DNA of 64,000 nt, from NCBI RefSeq assembly GCF_003443615.1, contig NZ_CP031967.1, forward strand, positions 1,364,001-1,428,000. The letters are read 5' to 3'. A program made the position numbers and the translations under genes. Within the stretch, counting starts at the first letter, position 1; each line of letters starts with the position of its first letter. Positions 51,232-60,766 of this stretch are shown here, piece by piece. Source of the DNA: Alteromonas sp. BL110. Lineage in GTDB: Bacteria; Pseudomonadota; Gammaproteobacteria; Enterobacterales; Alteromonadaceae. The notes beneath the pieces were generated by a model, which saw nothing but the letters and a program-made list of their open reading frames with translations, made no database searches and was not told the DNA's origin.

Positions 51232-52404
51232 TTAGTCGCTATTTGTGTCTAACGTGCTAGCAAATGTCGTCAGGAAAGTACCTATCGATATGCACACTGC
51301 CACCGCTGAGAAAATCAGAAATACTAGGTTCAGATTTAGAGGAAGAAAATCGATAATAGACGTGAAAAATTGACCGGCAAACACGGCCATCGCAAAGTAC
51401 GACAGGTTTCGCCCTCGGTTCCCCTCTTGGCTTATTTCTACCGTAGCATGATTGAGTAGTGGTATTGATAAACCAAAGCCGCCACCTGCAAATGTCGCTG
51501 CTAGGATTATAGTCTGGATCTCACTAAACATACCGAAAATCAACAGCGCTGCGCCAAAACAAAGAAATGAAAGTGACAGTGTTCTTTTCTCAGTTATTGC
51601 TTTAACAACACGGGGCAATATCAAAGCCGCAAAGACAGCAACCAGCGAAATATACGATAAAATATAGCCAATTTGCGCTTCTGAGTAACTAAGCGCTTCA
51701 AGGTGTTGAGGTAGAGAGACAACCATACTGAAAAATAGGATCATCGCACATATAGCAAAACTTAGAATTGATTTAATGCTAGTTGGATTTGTTGCAGTGT
51801 GTTCCACTTTAGTGCGGCTAGCGCTAACTTTTGAAACGGATAACTTAGATTTGCTGGGTACAGAAAAGATGATTAAAAAAGCACACACAGCAGCAATTCC
51901 ATATAGTAAAAACGCGGCTTTCCAATGAACTTGCGCAAGTAATCCACCAATAAACAGGAAAATAACGCCACCAAGCTCAATAGCCATTCCCTGTTTTGCA
52001 ATCATTTTTAAACGCGCTTCACCATCGTACCATTGGGATATAAGGGCAGTTCCTGACGCCATAACACCAGCGGCAAACCCACCCAATATAATGCGGTTAG
52101 CAGCAACCGCCGCTTCACCGCTAAGCAGGACGACAGATACGCCAACTACGCAGTAGCTCCATAAGCTAAATAGCAGCGTTTTTCGCGCGCCGTGTTTGTC
52201 TATCCAGCGTCCAAAGAAATGAGCGAAGACAATAGCGCCAAGCGCGGGTAATGTGATGAGTAACGATGGATATTCGGTGAAGTACAACCCTTCGGCTATC
52301 GGAATCAGCCCCGGTGCAACAGCTGCTCCAACCATAATTGTAAGGGTGGCGCATAAGAGCAATGTAAATTCACCGGTGCGCGAAAGGTTATTAGAGATAT
52401 TCAT
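51232..52404 (-). CDS. MFS transporter
   Basis: About 390 residues from the ATG at 52404, which has GGGAGC upstream; a longer frame to 52458 lacks one. Twelve predicted TM segments; FFGRWIDKHGARKTLLFSLW is the loop 2-3 signature of drug/sugar efflux MFS proteins. It diverges from the LysR gene with a 102-bp gap and is probably controlled by it. The stop lies 4 bp from the end of the alginate lyase pseudogene. The substrate is unknown. Confidence 0.85.
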   Translation of the reverse strand: MNISNNLSRTGEFTLLLCATLTIMVGAAVAPGLIPIAEGLYFTEYPSLLITLPALGAIVFAHFFGRWIDKHGARKTLLFSLWSYCVVGVSVVLLSGEAAVAANRIILGGFAAGVMASGTALISQWYDGEARLKMIAKQGMAIELGGVIFLFIGGLLAQVHWKAAFLLYGIAAVCAFLIIFSVPSKSKLSVSKVSASRTKVEHTATNPTSIKSILSFAICAMILFFSMVVSLPQHLEALSYSEAQIGYILSYISLVAVFAALILPRVVKAITEKRTLSLSFLCFGAALLIFGMFSEIQTIILAATFAGGGFGLSIPLLNHATVEISQEGNRGRNLSYFAMAVFAGQFFTSIIDFLPLNLNLVFLIFSAVAVCISIGTFLTTFASTLDTNSD

Positions 52405-52506
52405 AAAGTGCTCCCTTTGTATTGAAACTAGGCGCAATGGTAACGGCTTGCTAGCCATCCCTTAAATGATATTATTCAATCTCATTAATCTCAAAACGGC
52501 ATAAGC

Positions 52507-53400
52507 ATGAATTTTAAGCACCTTAAATCATTTATTGAAGTTGCGCAGAGTAAGAGTTTTTCAACCGCGGCTACTCGGCTTCACACAGTGCAAAGTGCTA
52601 TAAGCCGCCATATTAATGCTTTAGAAGAAGATTTAGACGTGACCTTGCTATTGCGTAATACCCGCACGGTTGAGCTAACTGAAGCAGGCAAAAGTTTTTT
52701 TAGCCACGCTCTGGCTATTGTTAAGCACTGCAGCGATGCCAAAGAAGAGGCGAAATTAGTGCAGAGCGGACACAAAGGTTTACTTAGAATTGCTTATCTT
52801 AGCTCTTCAACAGCGCATTTTTTGCCAGACATGTTACGCCAGTTTTCCAAGCAGCATGCAAACGTAAAAGTGAAAATTAGCGAAATGACAGTGGCTGAGC
52901 AACTTCAAGCACTTAGTGAAAACTCTATTGATATAGGATTCTCACGCCCAGCATCAAATACATACAAGTCATTGCTACAGGAAAAGTCTGTTGCTTATGA
53001 CCCTATCCAAGCTGTGGTATCAGATGAGCATGAATTGCGAGCGCTAAATGAAGTTTCGCCGGAGATTGTGGCCGAGCATCCGTTGGTTTTGTTTTCAAGA
53101 ACACATGCGCCTGACCAATTTGATAACCTGATGGCATTATTTCACGAACGAAACTTAAGTGTAGATCTAGTAAGTGAACCCCATTCGATGCAAGCTTTAC
53201 TGACAGAAGTAGCAAGTGGCAATTGTGTCGCGCTTGCTCCTAGCTGTGTTCAGAACTTGCAAACCTATGGCTGTACTTTCATCCCTTTGAATCCCGGCAT
53301 GAACGTTAAGCTTTGTATGCATTGGTCCAAACAGCCATCAGCCGTGACTAGCGCCTGGTTAACCTGGTACGAAGAGCATGAAGGAACGTTTCGTATCTGA
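52507..53400 (+). CDS. LysR-family transcriptional regulator
   Basis: 297 residues. N-terminal winged HTH: FKHLKSFIEVAQSKSFSTAATRLHTVQSAISRHI with EEDLDVTLLLRNTRTVELTEAG. The substrate-binding domain follows from about 90. It lies between a divergent MFS gene and a following MFS gene, so it likely regulates one or both. The co-inducer cannot be guessed. Confidence 0.93.
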   Translation: MNFKHLKSFIEVAQSKSFSTAATRLHTVQSAISRHINALEEDLDVTLLLRNTRTVELTEAGKSFFSHALAIVKHCSDAKEEAKLVQSGHKGLLRIAYLSSSTAHFLPDMLRQFSKQHANVKVKISEMTVAEQLQALSENSIDIGFSRPASNTYKSLLQEKSVAYDPIQAVVSDEHELRALNEVSPEIVAEHPLVLFSRTHAPDQFDNLMALFHERNLSVDLVSEPHSMQALLTEVASGNCVALAPSCVQNLQTYGCTFIPLNPGMNVKLCMHWSKQPSAVTSAWLTWYEEHEGTFRI

Positions 53401-53505
53401 TAGCCACTTATGTCAGTACGAGATTAAGCCTCTCCATTAATATCATTTCTAGTATAAGTTGTGGGCGCGTACAATTTTTCCATCAATAAGACATGGGAGA
53501 TTGTT

Positions 53506-54666
53506 TTGCCATCCTCTTTTTCAGAACTTACCAAAAAACAGCTTTTTTTATTAGCTTGCGCCGTTTCAGCAACTGCAGCTAACCTTTATTACACCCAACC
53601 TATACTGCCTTTAATAGGCAAAAGCCTAGGTGTTAAAGAAAGCGCACTTGGCACCATTCCCGCTCTTGCGCAAATAGGATATGCCATGGCGATTATTTTC
53701 ATATCACCTTTAGGCGATGTCCTAGCAAGGCGCAAAATCATTGCGGTGCTCTCAGTTTTACTGTTTATTGGAGCGTGTATCGCATCAGTTTCCAGTCATA
53801 TCGTGATGCTAGGTGTAGCGTGTGTATTAATTGGCTTAAGTGCCAATATTACTCAGCAAATCATCCCCCTAGTGGCATCTATGATGAGTGCCGATAAAAA
53901 AGGGCCAGCCATTGCTACCGTAATGACGGGGCTTACCGTAGGCATTTTACTCTCTCGAACCGTCAGCGGCGCGATAGCAACTCACTTTGGATGGCGCGCG
54001 GTTTTTGTAATGTCTGCACTTTTAGCTGGCATAGTGGGCCTAATGCTGTACCGCATTTTACCCAATCGAAAGCCTACCCTTTCTATGTCATATACGGCGC
54101 TGTTAAAAAGCTTGCTTCAGCTTTTTAACGAGCACAAAACGCTACGAAAAGCGACCTATACCGGCATGATTTGGTTTGCAGCTTTTAACGCATTGTGGGC
54201 TACATTAGCGCTACACGTCAGCGAAGCCCCCTTCTATTTCAATGCTCAACAAGCGGGTATGTTCGGCATAGTCGCTTTGGCCGGTGTTGCAGGTGCTAAA
54301 TTAGCGGGCAAATGGGTAAACCAAGTAGGGGCAGCACAAAGCGTTTCCTTTTCAATTCTTGTTATCATCTCAGGGTTCGCCCTTTCAGCTTTTACTCAGA
54401 ACATCCTTTGGGGGCTAGTTGCAAGCATTGTACTTATCGATTTTGGCGTATTTAGCGCCCAAGTTGCTAACCAAGTCAGAGTTTTTTCCATAGATGCACA
54501 AGCGCAAAGTCGTGTGAACAGTGTATACATGTTGGGCTATTACATTGGCGGTGCTGTAGGTTCATCTGCAGGCGTGAAGCTTTATGCTCAATTCGGCTGG
54601 AACGGTGTTTCAGCGATTGCCTGTGTCTCTTTGATCACGAGTCTTACTATTAACCGTTTAAAATAA
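53506..54666 (+). CDS. MFS transporter
   Basis: About 386 residues from a TTG at 53506 with GGGAG six bases upstream; the GTG at 53461 has no ribosome site. Twelve TM segments; LYYTQPILPLIGKSLGV and ISPLGDVLARRKI match the MFS branch of arabinose/drug efflux proteins related to E. coli YgaY/YnfM. It follows the LysR gene by 105 bp on the same strand. Confidence 0.85.
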   Translation: MPSSFSELTKKQLFLLACAVSATAANLYYTQPILPLIGKSLGVKESALGTIPALAQIGYAMAIIFISPLGDVLARRKIIAVLSVLLFIGACIASVSSHIVMLGVACVLIGLSANITQQIIPLVASMMSADKKGPAIATVMTGLTVGILLSRTVSGAIATHFGWRAVFVMSALLAGIVGLMLYRILPNRKPTLSMSYTALLKSLLQLFNEHKTLRKATYTGMIWFAAFNALWATLALHVSEAPFYFNAQQAGMFGIVALAGVAGAKLAGKWVNQVGAAQSVSFSILVIISGFALSAFTQNILWGLVASIVLIDFGVFSAQVANQVRVFSIDAQAQSRVNSVYMLGYYIGGAVGSSAGVKLYAQFGWNGVSAIACVSLITSLTINRLK

Positions 54667-54673
54667 AGTTAAA

Positions 54674-54848
54674 TTGGTAATACCAAAATATTTATAGAAA
54701 AATATCATAAAATAAAAATAAGTAATATTTTCATTTATTTATACTTGATAATAAAAATAAATATCATTGTTATTTTGATCTATTTCAAATATGCACTTAC
54801 ATTATGTTAACCAATTTTATACAAATTGGCATTAAATTGGTTATACCT
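54674..54848 (+). promoter_or_regulatory. putative GntR-type operators upstream of the alginate lyase
   Basis: A perfect 13-bp palindrome TTGGTAATACCAA (54674-54686), a related TTGGTTATACC (54837-54847) and an inverted repeat CCAATTT/AAATTGG around TATAC (54811-54829). They lie in the very AT-rich 208 bp before the alginate lyase. TTGGTATACCAA-like sites are typical of GntR-family UxuR/ExuR/alginate regulators (known for the family; the assignment here is inference). Confidence 0.5.
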
Positions 54849-54874
54849 TTTAATAATTAAGTAAGGATTTAATA

Positions 54875-56668
54875 ATGAAAGTTGCCTTTACCCTACCTTG
54901 TGCATTGCTAGCTATTGCCGCTACTAATGCGCACGCAGCAACCTTTGTAATGGAAAAAAATAACACTGCGTTTTCTATAGATGGAAACGGTGGTGCTGTT
55001 GTTGGCCAACAGCCCTATTTATGGAACACGAATTTCAACAATGTTAACCAGCAGTGGGTGCAGATTAGTCATGGCGATGGCTATTACTCATATAAAAAAC
55101 AAGATACAAACCTTTGTTGGGATGGTGGTAGCGGCGGCTCTAATGGCCAAGCTATAACTTTAGAACCTTGTGATGCATCGAATTACGATCAACATTGGGA
55201 AAAAATAAAGGTGTTTAGCGGCACAGAAATTTATCGCTTCGAGAAGCGTAACGCCTCTGGCTATTCGATTGATGGAGGAAACGGCGCAACGAGACAACAA
55301 CCGCTATATCTTTGGTCTTCCAACAACAGTAATGTAAACCAACAATGGGAACTAACTCGAACAGACGCAGATTCGCCATCTACGGGCAATGCTGGGAACT
55401 CTGTGACAATTAACACCGCTTTTGACGATGGTAGCGGCCATGGCAGTTATCCCGCGACCAATGTTATTGACGGAAATACCGACTTCTCATCACGTTGGGC
55501 AGGTAGCGGCTCGCCGGTGAATTTAACGGTTCAGCTGAACCAAACCACTACGGTATCTGAAGTTGGTATAGCGTGGGGACGAGGGGATACGCAGGCTTAC
55601 ACGTTTGAAATATATGCGCGCCCGGGAACTAGCGGGTCGTGGACAAAAGTATTTGATGACGTGAGCAGTGGAAATACGTCCGATATTGAAGTTTTTGATA
55701 TTGATGATATTGCAGCTCAACAAATTCGCATCAAAACGTTTTCTAACACAGCAAATTCAACTTGGACGAATATTACAGAAGTTGAAGTCTATGAAGGCGG
55801 CTCTGTTACGCCTCCGACATCAAACCCTTCATTAGATCCAAGCGCGCCACCATCAACCAATTTTGATTTGTCTCGTTGGTACCTCAGCATTCAAACCGAC
55901 GATGATGGCAATGGAAAGGCAGATTCAATTAAAGAAGACGAACTTAACGCAGGTTTTGAAGATAGTCGTTTCTTTTATACGGCTAACGATGGTGGAATGA
56001 CATTTAGAAGTGAAATAGATGGTTATAAAACATCAACTAACACTAGCTATACTCGTTCTGAGCTCCGGGAGATGCTAAGGGCAGGTGACACTTCTATAGA
56101 TACGCAAGGTGTTAATAAAAACAATTGGGTATTTAGTTCTGCGCCCTCTTCTGCACAGAATGCGGCAGGCGGTGTTGATGGGAATATGAAAGCTACTGTT
56201 GCTGTTAATCACGTAACCACAACGGGCGATAGCGGGCAAGTAGGTCGTGTGATCATAGGGCAGATACATGCAGATTCAGATGAACCGGTACGCCTTTACT
56301 ACAGAAAACTACCAGGACATGACAAAGGCTCGATTTACTTTGCCCATGAGCCTGGCAATGGCAATGCCGAGCAATGGTATGAAATGATTGGTTCACGCTC
56401 TAGCTCAGCAAGTGAGCCTAGCGACGGTATCGCACTGAATGAAGTGTTCAGTTACGAAATTGACGTAACGGGCAACACCCTTACCGTTAAAATATTGCGC
56501 GAGGGTAAACCTACGCTAACTGAAGAGGTGGATATGAGTAATAGTGGTTATGATGTTGCTGATGACTACATGTACTTCAAGGCAGGCGTTTACAATCAAA
56601 ATAATACGGGCGATGGTGATGATTATGTTCAAGCGACCTTCTATGCGCTTGATGTAACGCATGACTAA
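54875..56668 (+). CDS. PL7 alginate lyase with CBM13 and CBM32 domains
   Basis: 597 residues. Signal peptide 1-21; ricin-type CBM13 at about 22-162 with QxW-like NQQW (58-61), DQHW (105-108) and NQQW (155-158); F5/8-type CBM32 at about 175-309; a Pro/Ser linker; PL7 domain at about 325-597. All three PL7 signatures are present: RSELREM (394-400), QIH (463-465) and YFKAGVYNQ (567-575). QIH rather than QVH is usually linked to guluronate or mixed specificity. It is secreted and degrades alginate. The ATG follows AAGGA. It is monocistronic and followed by a hairpin. Confidence 0.94.
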   Translation: MKVAFTLPCALLAIAATNAHAATFVMEKNNTAFSIDGNGGAVVGQQPYLWNTNFNNVNQQWVQISHGDGYYSYKKQDTNLCWDGGSGGSNGQAITLEPCDASNYDQHWEKIKVFSGTEIYRFEKRNASGYSIDGGNGATRQQPLYLWSSNNSNVNQQWELTRTDADSPSTGNAGNSVTINTAFDDGSGHGSYPATNVIDGNTDFSSRWAGSGSPVNLTVQLNQTTTVSEVGIAWGRGDTQAYTFEIYARPGTSGSWTKVFDDVSSGNTSDIEVFDIDDIAAQQIRIKTFSNTANSTWTNITEVEVYEGGSVTPPTSNPSLDPSAPPSTNFDLSRWYLSIQTDDDGNGKADSIKEDELNAGFEDSRFFYTANDGGMTFRSEIDGYKTSTNTSYTRSELREMLRAGDTSIDTQGVNKNNWVFSSAPSSAQNAAGGVDGNMKATVAVNHVTTTGDSGQVGRVIIGQIHADSDEPVRLYYRKLPGHDKGSIYFAHEPGNGNAEQWYEMIGSRSSSASEPSDGIALNEVFSYEIDVTGNTLTVKILREGKPTLTEEVDMSNSGYDVADDYMYFKAGVYNQNNTGDGDDYVQATFYALDVTHD

Positions 56669-56682
56669 ATAACCCTTGAAAG

Positions 56683-56710
56683 ATAGCCAGCTTCATTACA
56701 AGCTGGCTAT
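56683..56710 (+). terminator. alginate lyase terminator hairpin
   Basis: ATAGCCAGCTT, loop CATTAC, AAGCTGGCTAT: an 11-bp perfect stem starting 14 bp after the stop codon. The downstream sequence is only moderately T-rich, so strength is uncertain. 56711-56910 holds nothing else I recognise. Confidence 0.7.
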
Positions 56711-56910
56711 ATCGTTACTTTATCTTTTTATAATTCAAAATAGTGCGAGACAAAACAGTTCGTTAGGGTGTATTACCCGGATAGCATTCCAAAATCGATA
56801 ACGGTGTTTCACTGTGGCATTTGTACTCGAAATTGCTCACCCCAGCTGGGCAGAAAAATCGGTCCCATTGTTTAAGCTGGGTAACTTCATCGCCAATTTT
56901 GCCCGCTATT

Positions 56911-57090
56911 TTATCTGTCGACTGGTTTAGTACTTTTTTCTGTCACAGACAATTCATCGTGCTCTTGTTCTGCAAGCTTTGCCCGTTCCGCTTTAGAGAT
57001 GTAAGCTGGCTTATTACTTTTATGAAGTTTAGCCTTAGCTTTCTTATCTTTTTTCTTAAGTTTAGTGAAAATTTTCTTACGACGATTCAT
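56911..57090 (-). CDS. DUF2986-like small basic protein
   Basis: 59 residues, MNRRKKIFTKLKKKDKKAKA at the start, then KLHKSNKPAYISKAERAKLAEQE. This matches the DUF2986 family of short, Lys-rich cytoplasmic proteins in Vibrio, Shewanella and Alteromonas (recognised from memory). The ATG at 57090 is preceded by GCAGGGT. Function is unknown; the charge suggests nucleic-acid binding. Easily missed because of its length. Confidence 0.72.
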   Translation of the reverse strand: MNRRKKIFTKLKKKDKKAKAKLHKSNKPAYISKAERAKLAEQEHDELSVTEKSTKPVDR

Positions 57091-57199
57091 ACCCTGCTCT
57101 CAAACTCTTTGCATATAGTCTTCGCATTATACGATGCGAAGCGCTAAAGCTGCCATCCGAGTATTTACAAAAACGATTTCAAACTAGGGGAAAGGATTT

Positions 57200-57498
57200 G
57201 GAATCAAAAAAGCCCTCGCATTTCTGCAAGGGCTTGAATGATGGTGCCTCGACCCGGGATTGTAACGCGCGGCGCAGCCGCAGGGACACGTTAGCGTGTG
57301 CCTGGTTCTTCAACCGCCGGAATCAAAAAAGCCCTCGCATTTCTGCAAGGGCTTGAATGATGGTGCCTCGACCCGGGATTGTAACGCGCGGCGCAGCCGC
57401 AGGGACACGTTAGCGTGTGCCTGGTTCTTCAACCGCCGGAATCAAAAAAGCCCTCGCATTTCTGCAAGGGCTTGAATGATGGTGCCTCGACCCGGGAT
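57200..57498. repeat. 119-bp tandem repeats of the tRNA-Phe 3' end and terminator
   Basis: Two full 119-bp copies (57200-57318, 57319-57437) and a third partial one that runs into the real tRNA-Phe. Each copy holds a terminator hairpin (GCCCT/AGGGC type followed by T on the minus strand) and the last 19 nt of tRNA-Phe (57242-57260, 57361-57379). Next come 20 nt of unrelated sequence with a GCGGC-GCA-GCCGC hairpin, then another tRNA-matching block CAGGGACACG, and an ACACG-TTAG-CGTGT hairpin. Confidence 0.88.
57450..57475 (-). terminator. tRNA-Phe terminator
   Basis: Minus-strand AAGCCCTTGC-AGAAAT-GCGAGGGCTT followed by a T run, just after the tRNA-Phe CCA end. Identical copies occur in the two upstream 119-bp repeat units. 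Confidence 0.8.
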
Positions 57499-57555
57499 CG
57501 AACCAGGGACACGCGGATTTTCAATCCGCTGCTCTACCAACTGAGCTATCGAGGC
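57480..57555 (-). tRNA. pheT: tRNA-Phe (GAA)
   Basis: 76 nt with encoded CCA. Acceptor arms GCCTCGA/TCGAGGC pair fully, the anticodon loop TTGAAAA gives GAA, and the T arm CCTGGTTCGATCCCGGG is intact. It is a single gene. Its 3' end and terminator are repeated twice immediately downstream. Confidence 0.97.
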
Positions 57556-57706
57556 TGAAACTTGTTAGCGTTCTAGGCGTTTACTGCCTGTCCTGCTGTG
57601 GGTGCGTATTAAACGGTTTTCGCCTTCACAAGTCAACCGTTTTTCTCGCTTTTTTTGCGCTTTTATTACTGTTTGCGCATTGTTTGCTCAAAAAACGCTT
57701 TTTTGC

Positions 57707-57997
<291 letters not shown>

Positions 57998-58037
57998 CTA
58001 TCTGCTTAGCAATTAATATAAGGCTACCTTTACAAGC

Positions 58038-59105
58038 CTAACGCACTAACTGCTGAATTATCTTGGTTGTAGGTGCCGCTAAACCAACTTCAATAGGCTC
58101 GTTCAACGAAAACCAGCGATATGCCGTTTCAGCTACGCGCTTTGTTGGAGCAGAGTTTACCACGGCCATTACCGGGGTGATATCTAAATGAAAATGACTA
58201 AAGGTATGGCGGAAACCTTCAAGCTCTCGGGTTTCTTCGACACTGATCCCCCGCTTGTTAAGCTGCTCAAGCCCCTCTTCTATTGAAGATACCTCAACAA
58301 AGCCATACAAACCGCCCCACAGTCCTGTCGAGGGACGCTGTTCTAAATACACTTGGCTGTTAAACTGTGCCACCATCATATAGGTAGATTTCTCGGGCAG
58401 CGTTTTTTTCGGTTTTTTACCTGGATACTCAGTTTGCGCGCCTTGGGCGTAGGCAATACAGTCGGCTTGAAGCGGGCATTCATCACACTTTGGCTTGCTT
58501 CGCGTACAGATCATTGCGCCCAAGTCCATCATTACTTGGGTATAGCTGGCACAACGTCCGCCTTCTGGGTTGGTAGGTGTGTTTTTCTCGGCCACCTCCC
58601 AAAGCTGATTTTCAACTTTTTTCTGCCCCGGCCATCCGCCTATTGCGTAGTAACGGGCCAATACACGCTTTACATTGCCATCTAAAATAGCAAAGCGCAT
58701 ATTGCGAGACAGCGACAATATAGCACCAGCCGTTGAGCGTCCTATGCCGGGCAAATCCATTACTTCTTCAAGACTGTAAGGAAATTCACCGTCGTACTTA
58801 TCCACCAGTGTATTTGCCGCTTTGTGCAAATTTCTTGCTCTTGCGTAGTAGCCAAGCCCCGTCCAATGGTGAAGCACGTCGTCCTGAGACGCCTTAGCTA
58901 AGTCATGTACGGTGGGAAATGACGCCATAAAACGTTCGAAGTAAGGAATTACTGTAGTAACCTGGGTTTGCTGCAGCATAATTTCCGACACCCATACTTT
59001 ATAAGGCGTTACGTCTTGCTGCCAAGGCAAATGCTTTCGCCCGTGCTTTTCAAACCAGGCAAGCACTCGCTCTGCAAAGCTTCCTGAATATTGTTGTTCT
59101 GTCAT
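58038..59105 (-). CDS. mutY: MutY A/G-specific adenine DNA glycosylase
   Basis: 355 residues. Catalytic Glu at 41 ([10 protein letters not shown]), helix-hairpin-helix [13 protein letters not shown], catalytic Asp in [10 protein letters not shown], and the Fe-S motif C-x6-C-x2-C-x5-C in [19 protein letters not shown]-terminal NUDIX-like 8-oxoG-recognition domain starts near 230. It removes adenine opposite 8-oxoguanine. It forms an operon with yggX and is divergent from the hydrolase and trmB, close to the E. coli trmB-mutY-yggX arrangement. Confidence 0.97.
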   Translation of the reverse strand: MTEQQYSGSFAERVLAWFEKHGRKHLPWQQDVTPYKVWVSEIMLQQTQVTTVIPYFERFMASFPTVHDLAKASQDDVLHHWTGLGYYARARNLHKAANTLVDKYDGEFPYSLEEVMDLPGIGRSTAGAILSLSRNMRFAILDGNVKRVLARYYAIGGWPGQKKVENQLWEVAEKNTPTNPEGGRCASYTQVMMDLGAMICTRSKPKCDECPLQADCIAYAQGAQTEYPGKKPKKTLPEKSTYMMVAQFNSQVYLEQRPSTGLWGGLYGFVEVSSIEEGLEQLNKRGISVEETRELEGFRHTFSHFHLDITPVMAVVNSAPTKRVAETAYRWFSLNEPIEVGLAAPTTKIIQQLVR

Positions 59106-59250
59106 AATTATCTATATGGGTAGTTGCTGCTGATTCTTTTACTAATAAAGGTTAGCGCCACAAAGCTTAATGCTTTCTTTCTAACGACCATTCATTAACA
59201 AGCGCGCTATGGTAGCATGTAACTAGCTAGTTTAATGTTAAGGAGCACAC

Positions 59251-59955
59251 GTGTCTGTGCAGCACCCTGTTTTGTTTTTTCCCGGTACACTTTGCGACGA
59301 GCGCGTATTTTTACCGCTTTGGCGTAAGCTAAACATTCCGCAACGTCGCTATGTGCCACTCCAGTGGGCAGCATCGCAAGAAGAAATGCTGGCATTAAGT
59401 GAAGACCGTATTCTCGATAACGAAAAAGTGCACCTAGTAGGTTACTCCATGGGTGGGTTTATTGCGGCACTAGTCGCACAGCGCAACCCTAACAATGTAG
59501 CCTCTGTTACGCTGATAGGTTACAACCCAGAAGGCTTGTCGAAAGAAGAAATTGCCAAACGTAAGCAGCTGACTACTATGCTTAAGCAAGGAAAGTTTAA
59601 ACCCGACAATGATGCTTATCTCTCGCGGTTTATTCACCCTTCTCGTTTAGAGGATGAAAACGTGGCTGGCGTTGTAAGATCAATGGCTCAGGATTTAGGT
59701 AAAACAACGCTTCTTAACCACACGCTCGCCACAACACCACGAGAGAGTACCGTAAAAGCACTGGCGAAGATCAATGCGCCATTAACGTTAATTACCGCTC
59801 AGCAGGACGCGATTGCGCCAGCAGATGCAATACAACGACTTAAAAGCGTATTGCCTAAAGCAACTTTCCATACCATTGGTGATGCCGGACATATGCTGGT
59901 GCTTGAGCAAACTGACGCCGTAGCGTCTATTATTGCGAAACAAATTAGCGTATAA
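59251..59955 (+). CDS. alpha/beta hydrolase
   Basis: 234 residues. FPGTLCDERVF oxyanion region, nucleophile Ser in VGYSMGGFIA, Asp in AQQDAIAP and His in GDAGHMLVLEQ give a full catalytic triad. It is a cytoplasmic esterase/hydrolase, substrate unknown. GTG start with AAGGAG seven bases upstream. It is inserted between mutY and trmB, which are neighbours in E. coli. Confidence 0.88.
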   Translation: MSVQHPVLFFPGTLCDERVFLPLWRKLNIPQRRYVPLQWAASQEEMLALSEDRILDNEKVHLVGYSMGGFIAALVAQRNPNNVASVTLIGYNPEGLSKEEIAKRKQLTTMLKQGKFKPDNDAYLSRFIHPSRLEDENVAGVVRSMAQDLGKTTLLNHTLATTPRESTVKALAKINAPLTLITAQQDAIAPADAIQRLKSVLPKATFHTIGDAGHMLVLEQTDAVASIIAKQISV

Positions 59956-60046
59956 AATTACATCATATTTACCACTATAGCGTTGCATAAGCCGTGGGTA
60001 AGTGGATAATGCGCCACCAGAAAATTGGGTTAGAAAGGCATTGCAA

Positions 60047-60766
60047 ATGAGGCAATTCAAAAGTCAGGCGGAAGCAGAAGCCGCTGGAGTATACGTAAGT
60101 AAAGTAAAGAGCTTTGTTAAGCGCGAAGGCAGACTTACAAAAGCACAAGAAAAAGCACTAGCAGATTACTGGCCAACCAAAGGCATAGACTATGTTGACG
60201 CCCCCTTGTATTTACCAGAGGTGTTTGGCCGAGACGCAGAAGTGGTTGTGGAAATTGGCTTTGGCATGGGTAAATCTCTAGTTGAGATGGCGGCAAACGC
60301 ACCTGAAAAAGATTTTATTGGCATTGAAGTACATCGCCCTGGCGTAGGTGCATGCTTAGCTGACGCCAGTGAGCAAGGCGTTGAGAACTTGCGTGTAATG
60401 GAGCATGACGCGGTTGAAGTGCTGAAAAATATGATCCCTGATGGCTCATTGAGCCGCCTGCAATTATTTTTCCCAGATCCGTGGCACAAGAAGCGTCACC
60501 ACAAGCGTCGTATTGTACAGCCCGAGTTTGTTGAATTAGTTCGCACCAAGTTAGCTATTGGCGGCTGCTTTCATATGGCAACTGACTGGGAACAATACGC
60601 TGAACACATGCTAGACGTTATGACCCATGCTGAGGGCTACACTAATACCGCAACCGATGGCGATTATGTGCCTCGTCCGGACTACCGTCCAATTACTAAG
60701 TTTGAAACTCGCGGTCAGAAATTAGGCCATGGAGTGTGGGATCTAATTTTCGAGCGAACTAAGTAA
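60047..60766 (+). CDS. trmB: tRNA (guanine-N7)-methyltransferase
   Basis: 239 residues from the ATG at 60047 (AGAAAGG upstream), which gives the usual TrmB length. A GTG at 60002 would add 15 residues without a good ribosome site. [41 protein letters not shown] and [13 protein letters not shown] are the family signature. It makes m7G46 in tRNA using SAM. The stop overlaps the next start (TAATG). Confidence 0.95.
   Translation: MRQFKSQAEAEAAGVYVSKVKSFVKREGRLTKAQEKALADYWPTKGIDYVDAPLYLPEVFGRDAEVVVEIGFGMGKSLVEMAANAPEKDFIGIEVHRPGVGACLADASEQGVENLRVMEHDAVEVLKNMIPDGSLSRLQLFFPDPWHKKRHHKRRIVQPEFVELVRTKLAIGGCFHMATDWEQYAEHMLDVMTHAEGYTNTATDGDYVPRPDYRPITKFETRGQKLGHGVWDLIFERTK

Noticed and set aside
57200..57498. 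Regularly spaced direct repeats that could suggest a CRISPR array.
   Set aside because: The units are contiguous 119-bp tandem copies with no unique spacers, and they contain tRNA and terminator sequence. No cas gene is near.
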